Source: MAG-120531 sp002378585 (GTDB lineage: Bacteria; Bacteroidota; Bacteroidia; Flavobacteriales; Flavobacteriaceae). From it: a stretch of DNA of 5,492 nucleotides. Numbering within the stretch: position 1 is the first letter of the stretch; every line of letters starts with the position of its first letter. Shown here piece by piece: positions 1-5,492 of the stretch. The DNA is taken from NCBI GenBank assembly GCA_937890575.1, contig CALADZ010000033.1, positions 1-5,492 on the forward strand, written 5' to 3'. Both the position numbers and the translations under genes were made by a program. The notes beneath the pieces were generated by a model. That model was not told the DNA's origin, ran no database searches, and was given only the letters and a program-made list of their open reading frames with translations.

Positions 1-112
1 TTGATTTAAAATGGGAAACAATAATCTAACATGCTTAAAGTCAAGAAGATGAGGGGATAAGCGTTTTTTTGAGGGATTGAACACCTTAGATTAACATAAG
101 GCTCACATTTTA

Positions 113-125
113 ATCAAAATTTGAT
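113..125. repeat. 13-bp perfect inverted repeat upstream of the lipoprotein gene
   Basis: ATCAAA and TTTGAT (6 bp each) flank a single central A. The repeat sits 36 bp upstream of the -7-like element at 162-169 and 65 bp upstream of the start codon, a plausible place for a dimeric regulator to bind. The surrounding DNA is very A/T-rich, so a chance palindrome is a real possibility. No known operator is recognised. The rest of positions 1-190 shows no coding sequence, RNA gene or convincing terminator. Confidence 0.3.
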
Positions 126-161
126 AACGTCAAAAAAACATGGGTTTGCTCCCCTACCCGA

Positions 162-169
162 TAAATTTG
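162..169 (+). promoter_or_regulatory. Candidate Bacteroidota -7 element for the lipoprotein gene
   Basis: TAAATTTG fits the Bacteroidota sigma-A -7 consensus TAnnTTTG. It ends 21 bases before the ATG at 191, which would give a leader of roughly 15 bases, very A-rich and without a Shine-Dalgarno sequence, as is usual in this phylum. The -33 TTG element is not well placed: the nearest TTTG (145-148) leaves only a 13-bp spacer, shorter than usual. The call therefore rests on the -7 match and position. Confidence 0.45.
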
Positions 170-190
170 CGGTAAATAAAAATAACCATC

Positions 191-1723
191 ATGAAAAAAA
201 TTATTGCTTCACTAGGTATTTTAACCGCACTCTTTGTCTCCTGTACAGATAGTGAGGATGTCATTGAACCGATTGTTACGGTAGCTCCAACAGTAACAGC
301 TCCTTCAGGTACTATTTCTGTACAACAAGGAAACGCACAGGACGTCTCCTTTACGGTGATTACCGACGGAGGATTTAAATCTGCCACAGTAACCGCGTCA
401 GGAGGAACTGCCACTATTAAATCACAACCCACCGTGGGTGATAAATCAGGCTCTGTCGTAGTCGAGTTTACTGCGGGTAACACAGCAGGTGCAGGTACGA
501 TTGAATTAACGGTAACCGATAATGAAAATAGATCGGACAAAGATACTGCCGTGATGAACGTAGCCCTTCAGGTCGTAGTTCCTGACTATGAGACAGTGGG
601 TACAGGAAGTGTTTACTACATTTCTTCCAACAAAACTTGGACGGCTGATCGCATGTGGATCATGAGCGGTAAAGTAGTTGTTCAAAACGGTGCTACCCTG
701 ACCATTGAGCCAGGTACTATAATCAAGGCGGAAAATAAAACTGGAGCAGACGCTACTGCATTAATCATCGCTAAAGGAGGAAAAATCAACGCGGTTGGTT
801 CAGCAGCAAGCCCTATTATTTTCACTTCTGTTTTGGACGATATCAACTACCAGGATACGGACCTAAAAGGTTCAACGCTGACCCATACCAACCAATCACT
901 TTGGGGAGGATTAATTGTCTTGGGCAATGCCTCCGTGGGTGTTTCTGGTGGAACAGCCAATATTGAGGGTATCCCTGCCCTTCCGTTCTCTCAGTATGGG
1001 GGGACAAACGACGCGGACAACTCTGGAAAAATCCAATACGTGTCTATTCGCCACTCAGGAGCTGAACTTGCTCCAGGTAACGAACTACAAGGACTTACCC
1101 TGGGTGGTGTAGGTTCAGGTACCACGATTGACCATGTCGAAATAGTAGCCTCTGGGGATGACGGTGTTGAAATATTTGGAGGTGCTGTTAACCTAAGTGA
1201 TCTACTTGTTTGGGCCCAAGGGGATGATGGAATTGACATTGACCAAGCCTACAAAGGGACCATCAGCAATGCAATGGTTATTCTTGGGGATGATTCGGAC
1301 ACAGGTCTGGAAATCGATGGGACAGAGGACAGCACCAGAGCTATAGACGGAACATATACCTTACAAAACGTCACTGTACTAGGATCTGCTACAGCGGCTT
1401 CTGGAAAAAACAGATACGCTGATTGGAAGTCCGGGGCCACTGGACACAATAGAAACATCGTATTCAAAGGCTTCCCTGCAGGAAGATCTATAAAAACGAT
1501 CAACGCTTCTACTTATGGTGGAGCTGCCACTGCACCAGTAGCTGTTAAACTGACCTTTGAAAACATCGACTTTATCACGGCTGATACGGAAGCCACAGTA
1601 TTAGGCGCCAACACTCATGTCACTGATTTCGCTACATGGGGTCAAATACTGGCCAGTCAAGCAACTGGAACTGGGGCCAATGCTACCCCATTTGACAACT
1701 GGACTTGGTATGCCAATAAATAA
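191..1723 (+). CDS. Surface lipoprotein with right-handed beta-helix domain, partner candidate of the downstream TonB-dependent receptor
   Basis: This is a complete 510-residue protein, probably anchored in the outer membrane and exposed at the cell surface. It has a short lysine-led hydrophobic signal (1-17) ending in LFVSC, with Cys18 as the likely lipidated residue. The acidic TDSED that follows resembles the lipoprotein export signals of Bacteroidota surface lipoproteins. Residues about 25-128 look like an all-beta, Ig-like domain. From about 138 to the end there are Gly/Asn/Asp-rich short strands typical of a right-handed parallel beta-helix, including LWGGLIVLGNA (237-247) and IQYVSIRHSG (281-290). 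GDD turns start at residues 322, 344 and 366, exactly 22 apart, consistent with successive helix coils. The C-terminus (NWTWYANK) is not a T9SS sorting domain. I recognise the family as a type found beside TonB-dependent receptors in flavobacteria, but know no proven function. The catalytic residues of polysaccharide lyases or pectinases could not be identified. The ATG at 191 is chosen because it gives the intact lipoprotein signal. Confidence 0.85.
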   Translation: MKKIIASLGILTALFVSCTDSEDVIEPIVTVAPTVTAPSGTISVQQGNAQDVSFTVITDGGFKSATVTASGGTATIKSQPTVGDKSGSVVVEFTAGNTAGAGTIELTVTDNENRSDKDTAVMNVALQVVVPDYETVGTGSVYYISSNKTWTADRMWIMSGKVVVQNGATLTIEPGTIIKAENKTGADATALIIAKGGKINAVGSAASPIIFTSVLDDINYQDTDLKGSTLTHTNQSLWGGLIVLGNASVGVSGGTANIEGIPALPFSQYGGTNDADNSGKIQYVSIRHSGAELAPGNELQGLTLGGVGSGTTIDHVEIVASGDDGVEIFGGAVNLSDLLVWAQGDDGIDIDQAYKGTISNAMVILGDDSDTGLEIDGTEDSTRAIDGTYTLQNVTVLGSATAASGKNRYADWKSGATGHNRNIVFKGFPAGRSIKTINASTYGGAATAPVAVKLTFENIDFITADTEATVLGANTHVTDFATWGQILASQATGTGANATPFDNWTWYANK

Positions 1724-1736
1724 GTAAAATCTTGAC

Positions 1737-1749
1737 TTATTAGTAATAA
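1737..1749. repeat. 13-bp perfect inverted repeat between lipoprotein and receptor genes
   Basis: TTATTA and TAATAA flank a single G, 13 bases after the lipoprotein stop codon. It has the same 6-1-6 geometry as the repeat at 113-125 but a different sequence. It could be an operator for the receptor gene, but an all-A/T palindrome of this size can arise by chance, and it is too weak to be a terminator stem. Confidence 0.22.
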
Positions 1750-1779
1750 TGGATTAATGTTCCCTTTACATTGCCATGG

Positions 1780-1787
1780 TACGTTTG
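1780..1787 (+). promoter_or_regulatory. Candidate -7 element for the TonB-dependent receptor gene
   Basis: TACGTTTG is a full match to TAnnTTTG and lies 35 bases before the chosen ATG (1823). Its last five bases form the start of the left arm of the hairpin at 1783-1815. Transcription would begin around 1792-1795, after most of the left arm, so a transcript from here could not form the full hairpin. No TTG is seen at the expected -33 distance, so this is a consensus match only. Confidence 0.3.
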
Positions 1788-1822
1788 CCCGAAGATTTAA
1801 ACCCTTCGGGCAAACTATTTTT
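1783..1822 (+). terminator. Terminator-like hairpin abutting the receptor start codon (terminator or attenuator)
   Basis: A perfect 12-bp stem pairs GTTTGCCCGAAG (1783-1794) with CTTCGGGCAAAC (1804-1815) around a 9-base loop. It is followed by TATTTTT (1816-1822), which runs straight into the ATG at 1823. A GC-rich stem plus T-run is the classic intrinsic-terminator form. It would end the lipoprotein transcript about 90 bases after its stop codon, or attenuate read-through into the receptor gene. Because it touches the start codon it could instead influence ribosome access. The structure is seen directly; its action is inferred. Confidence 0.65.
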
Positions 1823-4612
1823 ATGAGACATTATTTATTACTTATTGCCTTAATTTTCAGCTCATTAACCCAAGCTCAAAAGCTCACGGGAACGATTATC
1901 GATGGGGAATATAATGAGCCGTTGGCCTTTGCCAATGTCGTGGTGAAGGGCACCAGTCAGGGTACCACTTCTGACTTTGAAGGCAAATACACCTTGGACG
2001 TGCCTGAAGGAACATACACCCTTCAGTTTTTCTATTTGGGATATGAAACCAAAGAAATCAGTGGAGTAGTCATGACGGCTGGTAAACTGACAGAAATAGA
2101 TGTTGTCTTACAACCTACCTCCAATCAACTAGATGAAGTGGTAGTAGTCACCTCAGCGCGCCAAAACTCTGAAACAGCCATCTTAAACGTTCAAAAAAGA
2201 TCGGTCAACCTGATGGATGGTTTATCGGCACAGAGCATTAAAAAAGTAGGGGACAGCGATTTAGCTGGTGCGATCAAACGAGTGCCTGGTGTATCTATTC
2301 AAGGAGGCAAATACGTATATGTTAGGGGTCTGGGAGACAGGTATTCAAAAACACTGCTCAACGGCCTTGAAGTGCCTGGACTAGATCCGGACAAAAACAC
2401 CCTGCAAATGGATATTTTTCCCACAAACCTGATCGAAAACATCTTGGTCAGCAAGTCAGCTAGTGCGGATTTGCCAGCCGACTTTTCAGGTGGGGTTGTG
2501 GACATAGTTACCAAAGACTTTTCCGCAGTACCTGAATACACCATCAACGCATCGGTAAACTATAATCCGAGCATGCACTTCAATCCTAATTACATCAGGG
2601 ACCGAAGAAGCAACACTGACTATCTTGGTTTTGACGATGGATACAGAGATCTGCCCTTAGATCCGCAAACCAACATCCCCAATGCCATTAAAAACAATCC
2701 GGAAAGTGCTTTACTGCCGGGACTTACCCGTAGTTTCACCCAAAGAATGGGCGCTAAAGATGTATCCAACCAAATGAACTTCTCCTTAGGGGGAACCGCC
2801 AGCAATCAATACAATCTTGAAAATGGCCACAGTATTGGATTTATCGCCTCTTTGGGGTATAAGTACGAAACCACTTTTTATGAGGATTTCTTCAACGGAA
2901 GCGCCATCAATCAATTTCAGAAACTAGAGCCTTTTTTCAGTCAACAAGGAAAGGCGGGTACTGAAAATGTATTGATGAGTGGACTAGCGGGAATATCCTA
3001 CAAAACACAGCGCTCCAAGTACAAACTCAATGCGTTGTATTTGCAAAATGGCGAGTCTAATGCGATACAAGCAGACTATGAGGACTTTATTGAAAACCCT
3101 TACCTAGGGACCGGGGAGTTATTGACCTACACCGAGCGAAACATCACGTCCATTCCCCTTTCAGGAAAACACAGTATCGGGGATAAAGGCGATCAGTTGG
3201 AGTGGAAAGTTTCCTACACCATGGCCACTGTAGCTGACAAAGACTTTAGAAGAACGGTATTTCAAACCGATGAAAACAAAAGCTATTTTTCATTGAGTTC
3301 AAACACCACCAACTTTCCGACCCGTTTTTGGAGAAATCTAGATGAAAATGTGCTCACAGGAAGAATTGACTATACCAAAGATTGGAAATTGGGCAGCAAA
3401 GAGCACAAAACCAAACTGGGTATTGGGTACACCGATAAAAGCAGGGATTTCAACACATTCAACTACACCATTGGATTCAAAGGAGATGCCAACAGATTTG
3501 GCGGAGATGCCAATCAAATCTTGGGCACCAATAATGTATGGACACCAGCTACAGACCAAGGGTCTTACGTAGTGGGTAATTACCAAATATCCAATCAATA
3601 CCAGTCAACGAGTGCCAATAAGTCGGCGTATCTCTCCGATGAGATCAGATTTAGCGCCTTGTTTAAAGCGGTGTTGGGTGTTCGTTTTGAATCATTTGCC
3701 CTTCAATACACTGGCCAAAACCTTGTGGGTGATGTCTACAACAACGCGACGTTTATTGACAAAAAGGATTTCTTTCCGTCAGCCAATTTGATTTACTCCC
3801 CACAGGAAGACCAAAACATCCGTTTGTCCTATGCTAAGACCACGGCTAGACCATCGTTTAAAGAGGCTTCAGCCATTACGCTATACGACCCGATTACTGA
3901 GCGTTTCTTCTTGGGAAATCCAGATCTAAAGCCCTCGTATATCGATAACATGGATGTTCGTTTTGAACAATACGGTGAGTCCGGTAACTTTTTTGCTGTC
4001 AGCGCTTTTGCCAAGTTATTCAAAGACCCTATTGAAATTAATGCGGTAAACTTAAATGAGCCAAATCAATTGATTGGGCGCAACAACAAGGACGCCTCTG
4101 TGTTAGGTGCGGAATTTGAGGTGCGCAACAACATCATTCAAACGGAGTCATTCACACTCAACCTGAACACCAACATTTCCATCATTAGGGCTACACAGAA
4201 AATGTCCGATGCGGAATACCAAGGGCGTGTGATTGTTGCCGAGGGACGAGAAGTAAGCGACACCCGAGTACTTCAAGGCCAATCCCCTTACATGATTAAC
4301 AGCGGCTTGTCTTTCCAACACAAAAAATCTTCCTTAGAAGGTGGGTTGTTTTACAATGTACAAGGCAAAACTTTGGAAGTTGTCGGGATTGGAATTGTTC
4401 CCGATGTGTACACGGAACCATTCCACAGCTTAAACTTGAGTGTGCAGAAAGGGTTTGGCAAAGACCAAAACCAAACACTTAAATTAACTGTTGACAACCT
4501 GCTGTCCGATACACGAGAAAGTTTTTATACGTTCTTTGACGAACCACAGCTCCACTTTTCCAGATTTAAACCGGGCACGTCATTTAACTTGGCCTACAAC
4601 ATCAAGTTCTAA
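1823..4612 (+). CDS. TonB-dependent outer-membrane receptor with carboxypeptidase-regulatory-like N-terminal domain
   Basis: This is a complete 929-residue outer-membrane transporter that would import a ligand using energy passed from TonB-ExbBD. The signal peptide is residues 1-18 (MRHYLLLIALIF..., cleavage likely after TQA, mature Gln19). Residues about 20-98 form a carboxypeptidase-regulatory-like (CarboxypepD_reg-like) beta-sandwich with GTIIDGEYNEPLAFANVVVK and DFEGKYTLDVPEGTY. A TonB-box-like LDEVVVV lies at 103-109. The plug, about 115-230, contains VYVRGLGDRYSKTLLNG (165-181), PGLDPDKNTLQMDIFP (185-200) and DFSGGVVDIVTK (220-231). The rest is the 22-strand-type barrel, ending in NLAYNIKF with the terminal Phe expected for barrel assembly. 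An in-frame ATG at 1757 would add 22 residues ahead of the signal peptide and translate through the hairpin, so 1823 is preferred. Length is normal for the family. No SusD gene follows, so this is not a standard SusCD pair. The substrate is unknown. Confidence 0.93.
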   Translation: MRHYLLLIALIFSSLTQAQKLTGTIIDGEYNEPLAFANVVVKGTSQGTTSDFEGKYTLDVPEGTYTLQFFYLGYETKEISGVVMTAGKLTEIDVVLQPTSNQLDEVVVVTSARQNSETAILNVQKRSVNLMDGLSAQSIKKVGDSDLAGAIKRVPGVSIQGGKYVYVRGLGDRYSKTLLNGLEVPGLDPDKNTLQMDIFPTNLIENILVSKSASADLPADFSGGVVDIVTKDFSAVPEYTINASVNYNPSMHFNPNYIRDRRSNTDYLGFDDGYRDLPLDPQTNIPNAIKNNPESALLPGLTRSFTQRMGAKDVSNQMNFSLGGTASNQYNLENGHSIGFIASLGYKYETTFYEDFFNGSAINQFQKLEPFFSQQGKAGTENVLMSGLAGISYKTQRSKYKLNALYLQNGESNAIQADYEDFIENPYLGTGELLTYTERNITSIPLSGKHSIGDKGDQLEWKVSYTMATVADKDFRRTVFQTDENKSYFSLSSNTTNFPTRFWRNLDENVLTGRIDYTKDWKLGSKEHKTKLGIGYTDKSRDFNTFNYTIGFKGDANRFGGDANQILGTNNVWTPATDQGSYVVGNYQISNQYQSTSANKSAYLSDEIRFSALFKAVLGVRFESFALQYTGQNLVGDVYNNATFIDKKDFFPSANLIYSPQEDQNIRLSYAKTTARPSFKEASAITLYDPITERFFLGNPDLKPSYIDNMDVRFEQYGESGNFFAVSAFAKLFKDPIEINAVNLNEPNQLIGRNNKDASVLGAEFEVRNNIIQTESFTLNLNTNISIIRATQKMSDAEYQGRVIVAEGREVSDTRVLQGQSPYMINSGLSFQHKKSSLEGGLFYNVQGKTLEVVGIGIVPDVYTEPFHSLNLSVQKGFGKDQNQTLKLTVDNLLSDTRESFYTFFDEPQLHFSRFKPGTSFNLAYNIKF

Positions 4613-4620
4613 ACCAAATC

Positions 4621-4654
4621 AAAAAAATCCACTTCTTCGAAGTGGATTTTTTTT
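4621..4654. terminator. Intrinsic terminator after the receptor gene, symmetric in sequence
   Basis: CCACTTC and GAAGTGG pair around a TTC loop. Flanking A- and T-runs extend the stem to 15 bp (4621-4635 with 4639-4653), and a T-run of eight ends it. It starts eight bases after the receptor stop codon. The A-run on the left makes it able to work in both directions, although no gene on the opposite strand is seen to need it. It separates the receptor from the small secreted protein downstream. Confidence 0.92.
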
Positions 4655-4661
4655 ATCTTAG
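4654..4661 (+). promoter_or_regulatory. Possible weak -7 element for the small sorting-domain protein
   Basis: TATCTTAG matches TAnnTTTG at all but one of its six fixed positions (A in place of the last T). It starts in the last base of the terminator T-run and ends 30 bases before the ATG at 4692. A promoter is expected somewhere in this 37-base gap if the terminator is efficient, and this is the best candidate. No -33 TTG is evident. Confidence 0.28.
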
Positions 4662-4691
4662 CGGTCCAACTCACTTAAAACCAGCCTGTTT

Positions 4692-4997
4692 ATGAAGTAT
4701 TGGCCCCTGCTTATACTACTGTTTGCGACCTCACTATTGATGGGGCAGACCTCGGTGGATGGTGAGATTCCCGGTTTAAATATGTACCCCAATCCCGTAT
4801 CAGATGGGACGTTGAATATCCGCACCCCTCAGGCGAAGACCAAACAAATCACAGTGTTTGATGTATTTGGCGCACCGGTGTTGCAGACCAACCTCAGGGG
4901 GGAACAGCTCAACGTTTCTTCACTCCCTGCTGGTGTGTATGTGATTCGCATCACTGAAGAAAGAAAGACGGCTACCCGAAAATTGATCGTCAAATAG
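4692..4997 (+). CDS. Small secreted protein consisting almost only of a T9SS type A sorting domain
   Basis: This is a complete 101-residue protein. Residues 1-18 are a clear signal peptide (MKYWPLLILLFATSLLMG, cleavage probably before Gln19). About ten linker residues follow, then the type A C-terminal sorting domain of the type IX secretion system (Por_Secre_tail). Its motifs are NMYPNPVSDGTLNI (30-43), ITVFDVFGAPVLQT (53-66), LNVSSLPAGVYVIRI (73-87) and a basic end, RKLIVK (96-101). Such domains normally sit behind a large secreted cargo and are cleaved after crossing the outer membrane; here there is no cargo. An in-frame stop at 4659-4661 and the terminator upstream argue against a truncated or frameshifted larger gene. 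It may be an accessory of the receptor locus or an independent surface peptide. Domain identity is near certain; the role is unknown. Confidence 0.88.
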   Translation: MKYWPLLILLFATSLLMGQTSVDGEIPGLNMYPNPVSDGTLNIRTPQAKTKQITVFDVFGAPVLQTNLRGEQLNVSSLPAGVYVIRITEERKTATRKLIVK

Positions 4998-5012
4998 AAA
5001 AGCGCAATGCCG

Positions 5013-5020
5013 TATCTTTG
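5013..5020 (+). promoter_or_regulatory. -7 element of the LuxE-like gene, giving a nearly leaderless transcript
   Basis: TATCTTTG is a full match to the Bacteroidota -7 consensus and stands only five bases before the ATG at 5026. Transcription starting the usual 5-7 bases downstream would begin at or next to the start codon. The nearest upstream TTG (4983-4985) leaves a 27-bp spacer, longer than usual, so the -33 element is uncertain. No Shine-Dalgarno sequence is present. Confidence 0.55.
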
Positions 5021-5025
5021 GGGCC

Positions 5026-5492
5026 ATGCCGAATACCTTTGACTGGGCCCAAATCGACAGCCCCGAAAAATTTGATCAAATAGCCTTAAATCGCTACCGA
5101 GATCAATATACCCATGTGGCGGTATACCGTGAATTTTGCGATCATTTGGGACGATCACCCGAGCAGGTCGAGTCGGTGGAACAAATACCCTATTTGCCCA
5201 TTTCATTTTTTAAAACGCATCAAGTAGTCCGAAAAGGATCAGCGTTAAATCGATTTTTTACCTCGAGTGCTACCACAGGCATGGTTCCCAGCAAACACTA
5301 CGTCCCCAGAATTGACGTATACGAAGCGAGCTTTCGCCTGGGATGGGAGTTGTTTTATGGTCCTGTAGAGAACTTCTGTGTGCTGGCACTATTACCTTCT
5401 TACTTGGAACGCACAGGATCTTCGTTGGTCTACATGGCACAAGACATGATTCAGCGCAGCAAGCACCCAAAAAGCGGGTTCTACCTCGATCA
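5026..5492 (+). CDS. LuxE-like acyl-protein synthetase family protein, 5' part only
   Basis: This is an open frame of 155 codons plus two bases with no stop, cut by the window edge; the family is usually 320-370 residues, so less than half is present. In LuxE the protein activates a fatty acid as acyl-AMP and passes it to the LuxC reductase. Many Bacteroidota carry cytosolic homologues without lux genes, annotated simply as acyltransferases, whose role I do not know. Recognisable blocks are RYRDQYTHVAVYREFCDHLG (23-42), IPYLPISFFKTHQVV (54-68), the nucleotide-binding-like loop FFTSSATTGMVPSKHYV (77-93), LALLPSYLERTGSSLVYM (120-137) and SKHPKSGFYLD (145-155). The loop has Ala82 where I would expect Gly (TSSGTTG). 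There is no signal peptide. The start at 5026 is chosen for its promoter spacing and because MPNTFDW suits the family's short N-terminus. The gene begins 28 bases after the small secreted gene but probably has its own promoter. Confidence 0.8.
   Translation, partial: MPNTFDWAQIDSPEKFDQIALNRYRDQYTHVAVYREFCDHLGRSPEQVESVEQIPYLPISFFKTHQVVRKGSALNRFFTSSATTGMVPSKHYVPRIDVYEASFRLGWELFYGPVENFCVLALLPSYLERTGSSLVYMAQDMIQRSKHPKSGFYLD

Noticed and set aside
84..101. CCTTA/TAAGG hairpin in the upstream region as a terminator
   Set aside because: The stem is only 5 bp with an 8-base loop and no T-run after it.
154..540. Open frame of 128 codons on the - strand
   Set aside because: It lies almost wholly opposite the lipoprotein gene, its composition mirrors the Thr/Val-rich sense protein, and it has no recognisable domain.
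191..1723. SusD-like lipoprotein or polysaccharide lyase
   Set aside because: The sequence is strand-rich and Gly/Asp/Asn-rich with no helical repeats of SusD, and no lyase or pectinase active-site pattern could be identified.
1783..1815. Inverted repeat as part of an invertible (phase-variable) promoter
   Set aside because: The arms are separated by only nine bases, no second distant copy of the arm and no recombinase gene are in the window. A terminator-like hairpin explains it better.
1757..1822. Longer start for the TonB-dependent receptor at ATG 1757
   Set aside because: It would add 22 residues with no signal-peptide character ahead of a perfect signal peptide, and would place the hairpin inside the coding region.
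4829..5206. Open frame of 125 codons on the - strand
   Set aside because: It runs antisense across two genes with clear family identity and across the promoter of the second; nothing in it resembles a known protein.
1..5492. CRISPR array, tRNA or rRNA genes, insertion sequence
   Set aside because: No regularly spaced direct repeats, no cloverleaf-like or rRNA-like sequence and no transposase frame were seen on either strand.

Overview
The window reads as chromosomal DNA from a member of the Bacteroidota, most likely a (marine-type) flavobacterium or close relative. Four signs support this: a TonB-dependent receptor with an N-terminal carboxypeptidase-regulatory-like domain, a type IX secretion (T9SS) type A sorting domain, TAnnTTTG-type -7 promoter elements, and A/T-rich leaders without Shine-Dalgarno sequences. 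Base composition is moderate by eye, and all genes are on the + strand.

Layout. Positions 1-190 are non-coding. They hold a 13-bp perfect inverted repeat (113-125) and a -7-like element (162-169), presumably the control region of the first gene. Positions 191-1723 encode a 510-residue lipoprotein with an N-terminal all-beta domain and a long right-handed beta-helix, including three acidic GDD turns exactly 22 residues apart. A 99-bp gap follows, with a small palindrome (1737-1749), a -7-like element (1780-1787) and a 12-bp perfect hairpin plus T-run (1783-1822) that ends exactly at the next start codon. Positions 1823-4612 encode a complete 929-residue TonB-dependent receptor. A strong, symmetric intrinsic terminator lies at 4621-4654. 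Positions 4692-4997 encode a 101-residue secreted protein that is almost nothing but a signal peptide and a T9SS type A sorting domain. Positions 5026-5492 are the 5' part of a LuxE-like (acyl-protein synthetase family) gene cut by the window edge, with a TATCTTTG element only five bases before its start codon.

Working model (inference). The surface lipoprotein and the TonB-dependent receptor form an outer-membrane pair whose layout recalls SusC/SusD, with a beta-helix lipoprotein in place of SusD. The substrate cannot be read from the sequence. The small sorting-domain protein may be a surface or periplasmic accessory of the same locus, although the terminator separates it transcriptionally. 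The LuxE-like gene appears to be its own unit with a very short or absent 5' leader. No mobile element, CRISPR array, tRNA or rRNA gene was seen.
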